Below, piece after piece: positions 11,791-23,566 of a stretch of 64,000 nucleotides of DNA. Under the pieces are notes generated by a model, which saw nothing but the letters and a program-made list of their open reading frames with translations, had not been told where the DNA came from and did not search any database. Every line of letters starts with the position of its first letter. The first letter of the stretch is position 1. The DNA is from Amyloporia xantha (lineage: Eukaryota > Basidiomycota > Agaricomycetes > Polyporales > Adustoporiaceae): positions 372,001 through 436,000 of the forward strand of contig JAYKKR010000014.1 of assembly GCA_036971615.1 (NCBI GenBank), given 5' to 3'. The translations under genes and the position numbers were made by a program.

Positions 11791-13049
11791 CTAAACGGAA
11801 GCCTTGCGAGCATAGACCCAGTAGTACGTGAAACTGATTCCACAGACGCGCCCCAATTCCTCCTCGAGCGCACGCAGCCACTCGCTCGCAACTTCCTGGT
11901 CAAGGTACCCTCTCTGGATCAACATCGGCTTCATGGACGCTGCGTATACCATCACGATTTCCCTAAATTTCTTTCCAACTTCACGAGGATCCCGATGCCA
12001 GTTCCCAACCGGCATGCGGAACCGTCGCTGTTGGGGCTGTTCGAAGACGCGTGAAGCCTGAAGCCAGCCTATAATATTGTCCGCGATCGAATGGATGCCA
12101 TGAGCAGAGAGGGCGACCTTGATGACTTCGAAGTAGCGAGAAGTGTGAGGTGCATGAACGCTGATGTCGCTACCATTGTCCATGGAAGGATACCCGGTCC
12201 ACTCGCATCCGAGGTAGAGTCCACCAGGTTTGAGGATTCTCCCGATCTCTCTGAGGAGCGCAGGGTAGTCAGTGACCTGGAGGCACTTGGTCGGTCACTA
12301 GCTTAGAAGAAAGTAATATTTATACTGACCGCCAAAACAACGTCTCGCACGTGCACGAAATCGATAGTGCCATCGCGGTACTGGAGTTGATCCGTCACAT
12401 CCTGTATAATAAAGTTGACATTGGGCAGAGGGTGCCTTGTTTGAATGGGGTACTTCAATCAATGGCGTCAGTAATTAGCATATTAATAGCGGCATCTGAG
12501 TATACCGATGTCTAGGCCATCAAACTGGACATCCGGAAAGTAGGCCGCCACATCCATCACCCTGCGCAATTATATCAGCGAGGTCATCTTGCACACAATA
12601 ATTTTGAACACACCATTTTCCCGTACCAGTTCCCACATCCACTGCATGCTTGCTCACTCCGGCCTGAGGTTGTAGGACCTCCCGCACCGGTCCTGTGAAG
12701 TGCTCTCTTAAGACCTCCCGGAGTAAAGCATGCTGCCTGTTTAATCTCTGCAAAATCCTTGTCAGTAATTATTTCCAACATTACTGCAACATCGGTTTAA
12801 ACCAATAGTAGGGATGGCTGGGCTAAACGGCCCCGAGTTAATAAGAAAGGTACGCACATGCTGCTCGTCCGCATCCACAGGCAAAGGATACGGAGAGCGA
12901 CCATGAGAATGGAAGAGTCGACCGCCCCGCTCATAGAAGTAGGTGGGGAAGTCTTCGGGGTCCAGTTCAGTCAAATCTGAGGACGTAGATTGAGTGTCGT
13001 CCTCAGGTGGCAGAGACGCGCCAACGTCGTTGGGGTGTACGTTAGCCAT
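11791..13049 (-). CDS. SAM-dependent methyltransferase (LaeA-like class I)
   Basis: Several exons on the minus strand starting at 13049 (MANVHPNDVGASLPPEDD) and ending at 11791. An acidic, Ser-rich leader is followed by FPTYFYERGGRLFHSHG. After an intron comes RLNRQHALLREVLREHFTG and motif I AVDVGTGTGKW, then VMDVAAYFPDVQFDGLDI (the acidic residue that binds ribose), QYRDGTIDFVHVRDV and the post-motif EIGRILKPGGLYLGCEWTG. The last exon ends in FTYYWVYARKASV. This layout (YxxE..R..RL..QH..L before motif I) is shared by the many fungal methyltransferases related to LaeA/Llm proteins. The methyl acceptor is unknown. It starts about 1.5 kb upstream of QCR2's start on the same strand and looks independent. 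Exon edges between 12860 and 12300 are approximate. Confidence 0.88.
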
Positions 13050-14679
13050 GTTGAAGGAAAGAGAGACACGAGCGCTGGGGCGCAGGAGTGAATGCCAGTC
13101 TCTACCTGGTTGCTTTTGGGTAAGCACTGCAGGTGTAGTAACTCCGACAATTGCGAAGAGCGACGCCAACTCAGCGGCGCAGGGCAGCATCGCCCGAAGG
13201 GGGGTTAATCACAGAAATGGACTGGCGATTAAACGTGTTCGCGGCGTTTCGGGTCGACAAGGGTGAAGAACCTGACGCGTGAGGCGCTGGAACAGATATC
13301 GCCTTACCAGAAGGTGGTGATGATCGAAGAGACATCAGCCCAAGAGCTACACAGTCAGACTATACATAGGCAGCTGGTCGCGGCGAATAACTCCAAAAGG
13401 AAAACAAGGCCGCATCGGAGCAAAGGACAAGGTGACCGACCGTGATCTATCTGAATCACGACGGTGAGCGACAGAGCACAGGATTGGTCAGGTGCCCATA
13501 TTTGTGGGCGGAGACACAAGGATTTAATCCGCGGGAGCCCTGGAACCACAACTCGAAGAAGAAAGTCCGCGAGTATCAGAAAAGTCGGTCGCGATGGGAA
13601 GGTGGGATGGAAGTGAGAGCATGCTCCGCAATCTTCCACATTAGCGTTATCATAGCCATCGATACCGACGCTTTTCCGATTATGAGAGAAGACTGAGGGG
13701 TCGCGGCAGAACGGCGGGCGGACCTCCTTTCTCCTGTGGGGGTGGCAATGAGACAGAAGTCCACTGCTATATGAAAATATTTTGTGCAAGCTGAAAAAGA
13801 AAGGTCAGACTACGGCGAGAAAATGCATCATACAAGGTGCACTTCTGGCGTCTCGCACACCGGCAGTGCCTGCTGACGACGAGTTTTATTCCAGTATTTG
13901 TCCATATTTGTGCTTGTGGGTCCGCATGACTTTAAAACACAGTCAACGAACAGATCATTGCGGCGTTTTAAATAAAAATGATGCGACTTACAGCCACAGA
14001 AGAATGTAACAGAAAGCAATATTCTGTCCAAAGCTTTCGTTATTGCGGTGCCATTTCATACGCAGAACGCGATAGAGCCTATGAGCTCGACCAAATGGCT
14101 CTCTACCCTCAGTAAGTAGACCGAGAGGGACGGAAATCCGACATACAGAAACAACCTAGTAACAATTGAACCGATTGATTGGCATTGACATGAGTCCCCA
14201 TACGCTGCCACGACCTTAATTAGGATACCTTGTGGTACGTGAAGACTAACTATGCTAGGTGGCGGTGGCGGTACTGTTGCAGCTTCGAGTCCTTCACTAG
14301 CATAATTAAACATGATTTGCCGGTCAATTTGTATCCATCATGAGGCCCGCGAGAATCGGGAGGATATCACAAGATGAATTTAGGCCAAGCGGATTGGCTC
14401 ACGTGAGCACTCGGCAGACCTGTATACGAGATGAGAAACCGCATAAAAGGACCATGGAATTTGTCAAACACAGAGATAGTTTAAGAGTTTTGCAGGGATA
14501 TGTTTGCATGAAACCGACTTGAAGTTGTGATTTGGCTTTTTTCGTTCGAGGGGACCGTGGGAAAATGTTCAAAGGTACTTGGACCGTCCAAATATGGAAT
14601 GTCAGTGGTTCAAGTCGCCACCCATCAAGCTGCATTCAATCAACTCAGACACCATCCATTTCGTGGCTGTACTATAAAC
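13050..14679. other. Intergenic spacer between methyltransferase and DNA polymerase lambda
   Basis: 1.6 kb between divergent genes. I find no frame with family resemblance and no repeat of note. A TATAAA sequence (about 14673) abuts the proposed polymerase start codon. Confidence 0.4.
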
Positions 14680-17600
14680 ATGTCTGACATAGATGCATTT
14701 TTCAAGGGACAACAGGAACGCATGGATATACCAGACGAGGACTTTGATGAGTACTTGTTACGTGTATCTCAGGGGCAGAGGAGGTGTGCTGCGCCGATTC
14801 CATATCGCCGAGGACAATTTTGGTCTGACAAGCGTGACTATACTAGCATACAGTCGACTGAACGGGTCGACATCTATTCCACTCTTCCGGTTTACCCCGC
14901 CCTATCTAAGGACCTGTCTCAGACGTCTGTAATGTCACTCATTAACAGAGATCAAAGTGCAGCATTTTCAGAGAGCCACGGGTGCAAGCCACATCAAGGG
15001 GTCATTTCTTGGTAAATTGCATACCTAGCTATATTTTGAATGTCTCTTCCTCACAGCACTATCTTCCGGCAAAGTAACAAGCGCCAGTCTTCCGAGACAA
15101 GATCGAGCCCGGATGCAAGTGCCTCGAAGAGGCGACGAGTGAGCGAAGAGCAACCTGGAAATATGCCCAATACAAGCTGTGTGGTTGCGAGCGACGCGGG
15201 AGTTAATAAATCCATTTCGGAACGAAGACCTCGGTTAGTTATTTTTAAGCGACATTTTCCTCGTTGACTTAAGCTCATTTGGCTCTAAACGGAAAATCGG
15301 TCTCCCATGATCAGATTGTGTCCACAAAATGGCAAGGACAGAAATGATGAGATATCGCGCGAAAACTTGAAGGATGCCTTGCCCCGAACTAGCACAACAT
15401 CATTGCTCCCGACCCCATCACGAAATGACCTGACAGATCCAGACATTCCTACACCTCATGAGGTCGCGATAGCGTACCCATCCTCAGGGCTTGGTGTGTC
15501 CCCCGATAGATCTGCGACTAGGCACTTCAAGGTAGCCAGTGAGAACCAGGAAGAACATCGCTCTAGCTCACTGAATTCTGCGGTTTCGTCTGCACATGGT
15601 GGTCAGGCAGCGGTGCCTCAAACGCCATCTGGTGCTCCCACGCTGACGAACAAACACCACGCTCCGGCGGATGTGAGAGCCAGTTCATCAAGCCATGCAA
15701 TGAGCGGAAAGTCCACTCGCCAGGGCAAAGTGCTAAAGATATCTAAACCAACTGGGTCTCCATCTCATCCGGTGGACAGCAGCTCTGTCACCACGCCCGC
15801 TGGGACTGCAACCGGCGGCATAGTATTGTCGATATTCGCAGATAACGACACTTCTTCCTCGATCATTGCGAAGACCACAAAACGGAAGTCGGGCCCTGCA
15901 GCCGTCAAGAAGGAGAAGTCAAAGAAAAAACAGAAGGAGCTCATCACGCCGCTCGAATATGCGCAAAGACTGCGGTCGAAGGTGGCTGAGATAGAAGCTA
16001 AGGGGAAGTCCCCTCTCAGACCATACCTGAAGGGGATGAGGATTTTCTATTTTGGCGGTGATATGAAATATGCGGGCGACGAGACTAGAGGCAGAATGGA
16101 CTTTGTGGGTCTTCCATCAGTCGAAACGCGCATTACGAAAGGACTTATATCAAACATGACGCCTTGCAGATCATCAAACATGGAGGGACTCTTGTACCGG
16201 TCTATGACCCGGCCGAGGTCACCCATATTGTTACTGAAGCCCAGAAGCGGCCACTTCTTCGTGCGCTTGGCTTGCGTAAGCTAGACGAAATTCCCATGCA
16301 CATTCCAACCGTGAAATGGAGTTGGATTCTATCTGGGTTAAGACGGAGCAGCGGTAGGCGTACTGCTAGGGATGAAGGAAAGGGGAAATCGACAAGAGTC
16401 GAAAGCGACAGGAGACGGAATGATATGCAGCAGGAAGATGAAGATGGAGAAGTGACCATGGATTACGAAATAATGCACGCCTCGTTCAAAGAGCGACTAG
16501 ACGCGGGTCCCAGACCCTGGATGAACCGCACAGGAAAGCCACAACACGCACAGACAAGCTCGAGTCATGTGCGAAATTCTGACTTCCTCTCCGGGCGCCA
16601 GGGCCCGGCAACGGGCCAGGATAACGGTGAACTTAGCGGCATATCGTACGCCGGATTTCTCGTTCATGATCAGTGGCGTTTTGCGTTTGCTGACGACTAT
16701 AATAGGGAATTTACCCAAGATAAAGTTGACCCCAAAACGTCTTTGATATTCGATTACAACGAGCCCCTTCCTTCACCACCGTCATCTCCAACACCTTCCC
16801 ACAGAGTCTCGCGCGAAGACATCAATTCGAACGCTCTAGATGCCAATACATCGAAGGAAAGGTCTGAGAGGGGTGAACTCCGCACTCGTTCCGCTCAAGA
16901 TCCTTTGGCAAACTTTTATGCTCTAGCAAAAGCAGAGCGCGAAACTGAAGTTGGTCCCTCCATATCCCCGTTGAGTGGACCATTAGTATGCAGTTAGCTG
17001 ACGGCTATTCCAGTTGCTTCATGGACGTAGCAGTGATGACGACTCAGATGACGGGGAGAACTCAATACAAAGTAGACCACAAGGCGGTATCAGCCGCGAG
17101 GCTGGACAGAAGAGGGCGCGTCTGGTACATTGGCACACTAGCAAAACGTCTGTACTGAAAGTATCTTCTCTAGGGGTTCCTTTGCGATACCAAGGGCGGT
17201 GGGCAGCGGGCTCGATGTGTTAATCAAGATGTAATCGATAAGGTGACCGACTCCTTGGACCACCATCGCGCCAGCCGCGTGCTGACCTTTCATAGATTGA
17301 AGAGTTGATGGAGCTTCACAAAGCTAAACCTTCTGAGGAAGACCAGTGGCGAGTTTTCAGTTATGGGAAAGGTACGTATTCATCTCCGTGTCAGCTGCCC
17401 GCGGGATATTCATTTTGGGTTGATCTGCTGTCAAAAATGAACCACGTTTGGCACGGGGTGTGCAGCCATCAGAGCGCTCCGGTCCTACCCTGAAAGGATC
17501 CAGTCCTACGAGCAGGCTCGTGCTATCAGGGGAATTGGAGATAAGACTGCACAAAAGGTGAGGTTCTCTGACGAATGAATTAATAGAAGAATGCAAATCG

Positions 17601-19040
17601 CTTGCCTAGATCATGGAAATTCTGGAGACGGGAGGCCTTCGACGTATCGCGTATGAGAAGACAGACGATATAGAAGCTATCAATGCATTCCAGGGTATCT
17701 ACGGTGTGGGTCAGTCCCCATTGTTTCTGAGTCTGGCCATGAAGCCAATTTGAACTCCGAGCTTGTATAGGTCGTAGCATCGCCTTCAAGTGGTATGCAA
17801 ACGGTTGCAGAACACTGGACGACGTAAAAGCGAGGAAAGGCGGTATAAAGCTGAGCCCTTGTCAGGAGATTGGCCTGAAGCATTATGCAGGTATTTCAAG
17901 GTATACCCGGGTATCAAAGGATGACACTGATCACCACCTTGCTCCAATCATGCCAGACATCAATTCTAGAATGCCAAGGAGTGAAGCTGCCGATATTTTT
18001 GACATGATCAAATCTATAGGTTTGCCTAATGGTTCTAGGTGGAGTACCTCTTTACTTAGCTGCGGGTTATTTTTGTAGCTCTCAGTATTGAACCTAAATT
18101 GTTCATCGAGATCATGGGCAGCTATAGAAGGTATGCCTTTTTGAGTCTCGAGGTTCGAACATCGTCTCTTATCTCATTTCCGTGAAGAGGGAAGGCTGAT
18201 TGTGGAGACATCGATATTCTGATCACTCGACCTACGGATGACGGGAAGACGCATCATGGTGAGCACACGCCATTTTCCGAAACATTTACCGCTAACTTTA
18301 TCTTTCTTAAAGGAATACTTCGACAGCTCTTGGGCGAGCTGCATCGACGAGGCATTCTTACTGAAGACCTTTCTCTTCCTGACTCGTTCGACGATCTCGA
18401 GCTTGTATATCGCGGTCTGTGTAGAAAAGATGATAGCAGTCGGCGACGTCGGATAGGTCAGACTGAAGTCTAACCTTGTCCTCGAACTACACTCATTTTG
18501 CCTGCCCTTCCAGACTTCCTTACTGTTCCCTACAAGTCAAGAGGAGCCGCGCTGCTATATTACACGGTGAGCGTGGTTTACACGTCCCCATTCATATTTT
18601 TGAAATATTATTGAACACAACACCGCCTTACTACCAGGGCGACGACATTGTGAGTCATGATCTGTACGCGTTCTTGGGCGAATATTTATGTATCACATCA
18701 TATTCCCGTCTTCGACAGTTCAATCGTTCTCTACGCTTGAAGGCAAACAAGATGGGCTACTCGCTCAATCAAAGGGGACTCTTCGCTGGTGTCATTCGCA
18801 ATCCCAGCGACAAGAGGCAGAAACTAAATGAAGGTAGGACGGTTTGAAACCGCTGGCAGGCTGGTACAGTTTTGACGACGAACTCAGGAAATATCATCGC
18901 TTCCGAAAGTGAGCGAGAGATATTGGATATCCTAGGTGAGAGTTTGTTCCGCACACACACCCTTGTTGCCACACTGATGACTGTATCACCATGCTACAGG
19001 GGTACCATGGCAGGAACCCCATGAACGTGTTAGAGGCTGA
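14680..19040 (+). CDS. POLL: DNA polymerase lambda (family X, with BRCT domain)
   Basis: About 17 exons. N-terminus MSDIDAFFKGQQERMDIPDEDFDEYL, then a long low-complexity Ser/Lys-rich linker (15,070-15,950). A BRCT domain follows (YLKGMRIFYFGGDMKYAGD, split by an intron at 16,099-16,169, then IIKHGGTLVPVYDPAEVTHIV and VKWSWILSGLRR). The polymerase core has the 8-kDa region (IEELMELHKAKPSEEDQWR), helix-hairpin-helix IRGIGDKTAQK and GIYGVGRSIAFKWY, catalytic GSYRR and GDIDILIT (two Asp) and RRIDFLTVPY (third Asp, with its codon split by an intron). The thumb has FNRSLRLKANKMGYSLNQRG and the family-typical end ILDILGVPWQEPHERVRG. It fills gaps in base-excision and end-joining repair in the nucleus. 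All three metal-binding Asp are present, so it should be active. The start codon and the intron near 16,930-17,010 are the least certain points. Confidence 0.93.
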
Positions 19041-19768
19041 GAGGCCTTGGCGCAGGAAGTTCTATATTTTATGAGTCACTTATGGAAGGTGAAAAGCTAC
19101 AAGGTTTCATATTGATGTACTATATTAGTCACAATATTATCAAAGGGATAACATTACTCTTTGGTTTCTCGTTTGTTTTACAGTAAGTATCTATGGTTGT
19201 GGCCTACCGCTAAATGGCAAACTCTTGTGCAAGTATATAACCACGCATCTCTATGAATCCAGAACCCGAAGAGTGTTGAGTCTTTCATCACACTGCCTCT
19301 CAGACATATCATGTATGTGACTGGCGTCGACGCCCATGCAATGGAAGGAGCTCAAATTGTAGTGTCGCCAGATCATCAATGCATCAAACACGATCTTCTA
19401 GACGAATCGATCTGGTCACACAGATAACACAGCAGCATACAAGAAAACATGCGTAATATACATCTGAGCGACACAAGGATATCTTTCCAAAGAGGAAAGA
19501 CAGGGAAGACATGAGATGGAAGCAGTACAGTAACGCTGAAGCAGATCTAGAAACTAGGGGGGTACAGAAAAAAAAGAAAACAGACGTGTAGATAATGGCG
19601 AAAATCAAACATGAGAACGAGAACGAAATTTCACAGCAGGAAATAAGCTACCGAGCGCAACGATAGCAATCATTTTTCACAGTCGATCGAATCGAGCCTC
19701 TTCCACTCCAGAGGACACGCGTCGTTTTCGCGGACGGTCCTCCTTGCACCTCGCACCAGAGGAGAGCA
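19041..19768. other. Convergent 3' flanks of DNA polymerase lambda and vosA
   Basis: About 730 bp between two converging genes. AT-richer than the flanking vosA tail, with no frame of note and nothing recognised; presumably both 3' untranslated regions and terminators. Confidence 0.4.
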
Positions 19769-22700
19769 TCATCTCGTATCCTCCGAGATGATGTTCCCGA
19801 TGCTCAGCGGATTCTTCTTCCCCGGCGCGCCGCGTCCGCCCTCCGGCGGCGGCGTCACCTGCGCCCCCCTCAACGGCGCCAGCTGGATCCTATGCATGTC
19901 CCTGCCACCCGCTCCACCCCCCGCCCCGCCCCCACCCGCGTACGACCCGTACCCGTCACTCTGCATCATCACCCCTGGCCCGCTCACGCCCCATGCATTC
20001 GCGCTCGCCGCGTACCCCCACCCCCCGTCCGCACCCCCGCCTCCTCCTCCAGCCCCTGCCCCACTCCCGCCTGGTCCAGGGGGCTCCGCCGCCCCCGCGC
20101 TGACGGGGCTGCTCAGGCTCGCGCTTCCCCCGGCCGTGCTCGGCACGGGCGGGTACGCGCTGTATCCCTGCGATTGGTGATGGTGCGGCGGCGTGCTGAG
20201 CTGATAGTGCCCGCGGTTCCCGCCCTGCCCCTGCCCCTGCCCATGCCCCTGACCCTGGCTCGAACTCGCGCTCGGGCCTTGTCCTTGTCCTTGTCCTGGT
20301 CCTGGTCCCTGGCTCTGGCCCTGTCCCGCACCCGGCCCTGGCATCTGCCCCTGGCTCTGGCCGGGGGCGTGTCCATACTGCGCGTACGTCTGCTGCGGCT
20401 GGGGCGGCGGCGCGCCGTAGTGCTGCTGTGTCGTCGGGCTGTGTCCAGGCCCTGGAGGAGGCACAGACCCGTACGGCGCGTTGACATACACCCGCGCGCT
20501 CCCTCCCGACGGCTGCACCGGCGCGCCAGCCCCCTGGCCCTGCGCGCGCCCATCGCCCGCACTCCCGCCCGCGCTCGGCGGCCCGCCATACTCATACTGC
20601 ACGCTAGACGGCCCTGGCGGCGACGGCGGCGCGTACCCCGGATGCTGGTATGGATGGTGCGCATGATGGCCTGGCGGGGGCGGCGGCGGGAGATGGTGCT
20701 GGGGGTGCTGCGGCTGGTGGTGATGCTGCGGAGGCGGCGGGGCGTGGTCGTAGTACCCGTATCCCTGCGGGGCCGCGTACCCCGGGTACTCGCCGTACCT
20801 GTGCGGCGGCGGGGGCGGCGGGGCATGGTGCGCGTGCGGGTGGTGCGACGGCGGCGGGGGCGGCATGCTGTAATGGTGTGCGTAGGGGTCGTACCACGTC
20901 GCCTGGCCGGGCGCCGGGGCGGGGGCAGGCGGGTATGGGTACGGGGACGGGTGATGCTGGTGCACGGGCGGTGGGGCGTAGTGGTGCGGCGGAGGCGGAG
21001 GGGCGTAGTGGTGGTGCGGATGCGGGTCGTAGTGGTACGTCGGGGCTGGCGCCGGTGCGGGTCCAGGCCCAGGTGTAGGTCCATGAGCCTGTGCGGGCGC
21101 AGGGAAGCGTTGGTCGTAGGGAGCCGGGGCGGGAACAGGCGCGGGCGTCGGGATGTAATGATGGTCCGACGTGGCCGTCGTCGGTGTAGGAGGCTGCGCG
21201 GTCGGCTGTTGCGGTGGCGCGCATTGAGCGTCGGGTCGATCTGTCCCCACGCCGCCGCACCAGCACTAACGCCCGCGCTCGACGGCCCAGCGCTGACCGG
21301 GCTGACATCATGCCCATCCACCATGCTCCCGCCCGCGTTCGCACCCGTGCTGACAGTCATCCCGTCTTCATTCCCCCTCGCCCGCTTTGCGCCCCGCTCG
21401 CCCGCACTGTTTCTCCGCCCTCCACCTCCACCTCCACTCCCACTTCCACTCCCAGACGGGCCCGCCGCGCTCTCCCTCCGTCCCGCCAGCCTCCTCGGCT
21501 CCTCCCTCGGGCTCTCCCGCTCGCTATCCCCGCCCCTTCCCCTCTCATACTCCCTATCGCTGTCCCTCTCCCTCCCAACGTTGCCATCGCGCCCCCGCGC
21601 CTCGTCTCTCTCTCGCTCCGGTTCCTCTTCAGGCTCAGGATCGTCAAGGCGCACCGGCACCGGACCAAACGCGCCGCCCGGGGGCGGGCCGGAGATGGGC
21701 ATTGGGATGGGGGCCTCCCCGAGCCCCTGGATGGGGCGCTTGCGGACGCGGATGTCCTTCCGAATGCGGATCTTGATGCCCTGGTCGGCGAGCGAGCACG
21801 ACAGAGGCGTCGATTCTGTGCGCAAAATAAGACGGGTTAACGACATGCAGAAAGGCACGCAGCAACGGCGAGAATTGGCTAAGTTCGGCAAGCCACTCGA
21901 CATAGCGGGAACAGAGCGTCGGGTGCAGGCAGAAACAGCAGACAACCACACAGGACATCGCTGGAGAAAAGGCGCGCGCACCTTCCATCCCCGGAAATTT
22001 CTTCGCCGTGTACACGTAAAACGGCGCGGAGAATATCGACTTGCAGTGATACACACTTGACCTGTGCGTGGATAAACATCAGCATCCTCGTCCTGTCACG
22101 CTGGATCCAGGCATAGACAAGTATGACATCGACGAGGGTTCAGCGAAGCAAGGACACAGGGCAGCCCCCGGCCCCCAGAGCGAGACACAGGAGACGCGGC
22201 AACGAGCGGATACTATCCACGGAAGGAAGGCGCAATGCACAGACACCAGGAACACGCATACTCTGCCGGTCCCTGCCCCGCTCCTCGTCCCCCACCACGA
22301 TCGCGTACCACTCGTAGCCACGACCGCTGCGCCAAAGCCCCGGGCCTCGTATTCGGAACCTATCCAGCCACCCCGCCAACCGGGCCCCCCGTTCCCATCC
22401 TGTGCCTCCTCCCAGGCTCCACACCCGGTCTCTATCCCATCGGAGCCGAGGGCCCCTCCGCCGTGCCCCTCCGTTCAAACAGCCGTGAATGTGTACCATC
22501 GCAGACGCGCGACAGAACGCACTGCTGCAAGAGACGCCGGATTCGAGCCCCGGTGCGGGCTAGTCGTATACAGTACATGAAAGTATCCACAATCCGCGCC
22601 GAGTCACCCTCAGGGATATCCAGCTGTCCGAACGATCGGGCCACCTCCTGCCCACCCTGCTTTCCCGGCTTACCACGGCCTCCGCCGTCACTCACGACTC

Positions 22701-23566
22701 GCGACTCGCTCACCAGAATGGAAGCGAAAAACGAAAACAGGACCCAAGCGGGGACGACAGAAACACCGACTCACCCGACGACCTCGAACAAGCTCAACTT
22801 GAGTCTGTAGCTCCCCTCCGTCCGGACGCTCAAGTCGGGGAAGACGAAGAACCCCGCGTCCGCGCCGCCCGCCTCGGCGTCCTTGAGGTGATACAGCGAC
22901 GAGACGACGCTACCGGTCGTGCATCGCGTCTTGCCATCCTGAAATGCCAAGACGCAGCCACGATAATGCAAGCGGTCAGTCACCGAAGGCACGAAGAGAA
23001 CGCAATGCGCAATGCGCAATGCCGCCCACCTTGAGCCAGTGCAGCTCGACGTCTTCGTCCGGCTTGGCCAGACTCGCGAACATGAAATAGTACGGGTTCT
23101 GGAGGAAGCTCTGGGACGCGAGCGACGCGGCGGCTGCATCTGCAGTGGCAACCGACGGTCAGACGCAGGGAGAAGAACCGAAAAGAGGACACACCTGGCG
23201 AGCTAGAGCGCGAGTCGCCGCCCGTATGCGGGCGGCGCTGAGCAGGATCGATGACGCGGAGCTGGACGATGGGCGGCGGATCGATCGGGCGGCGGTCGGC
23301 TGCGAGAGACAGAGAACGAAGACATGAGCGAACGAATAGACTCCGAAGCTAAAGAGGGGAATGGGAAGCGTGGGCGGGTGTGATGTGCAGGGGGAGGTAT
23401 ATGCGAGGAAGCGGAGGGGGGTGTATACGTGAGGAAGCGGGGGGCAGAGGAGGAGGGGGGGCGAAAGGAATAAACCTTTACCGCCTACGCCGCACATGCG
23501 GGCCTGTTTGGGCTCCTGACGGACGATGAGCTCGTACTCTCTGCAGTCGCGGTCGCGGCGGGACAT
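19769..23566 (-). CDS. vosA: VosA-type velvet regulator with greatly extended C-terminal tail
   Basis: Seven exons (23566-23476, 23299-23195, 23139-23030, 22938-22775, 22061-21982, 21815-21271, 21205-19769) sum to 2,532 nt, a clean 843-aa frame. The velvet domain fills roughly residues 1-200: YELIVRQEPKQARMCGVGGK, ADRRPIDPPPIVQLRV, NPYYFMFASLAKPDED, DGKTRCTTGSVVSSLYHLKD, FFVFPDLSVRTEGSYRLKLS, APFYVYTAKKFPGM and LADQGIKIRIRKDIRVRKR. This order and wording fit VosA better than VeA, VelB or VelC. Velvet proteins bind DNA, pair with VelB and control spore viability, development and secondary metabolism. The tail of about 600 residues is low complexity (acidic/Arg-rich, then Pro/His/Tyr and Gly/Gln runs) and ends PLSIGNIISEDTR. 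Introns are unusually long for this window (176, 713 and 166 nt). The start at 23566 is chosen because DREYELIV follows within 10 residues; an in-frame ATG lies at 23650. Confidence 0.93.

Noticed and set aside
13260..14340. Several short frames upstream of DNA polymerase lambda
   Set aside because: They overlap on both strands, show no family resemblance and no consistent splice chain.
20113..22056. A 647-codon minus frame suggesting vosA continues in its first tail frame to 20,113
   Set aside because: After about 21,270 this frame becomes Arg/Thr-rich nonsense, while the alternative frame gives the Pro/His/Gly tail with a proper ending. The 65-nt intron joins the latter.
19892..22060. A 722-codon open frame on the plus strand opposite the vosA tail
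   Set aside because: Its composition is an Arg/Pro/Val-rich mirror of the GC-rich low-complexity vosA tail, it matches no family and it spans several vosA splice sites. It is a shadow frame.
22500..22580. Possible tRNA (GGATTCGAGCCC) inside the long vosA intron
   Set aside because: The T-stem has a mismatch and neither strand gives a paired acceptor stem or anticodon arm.
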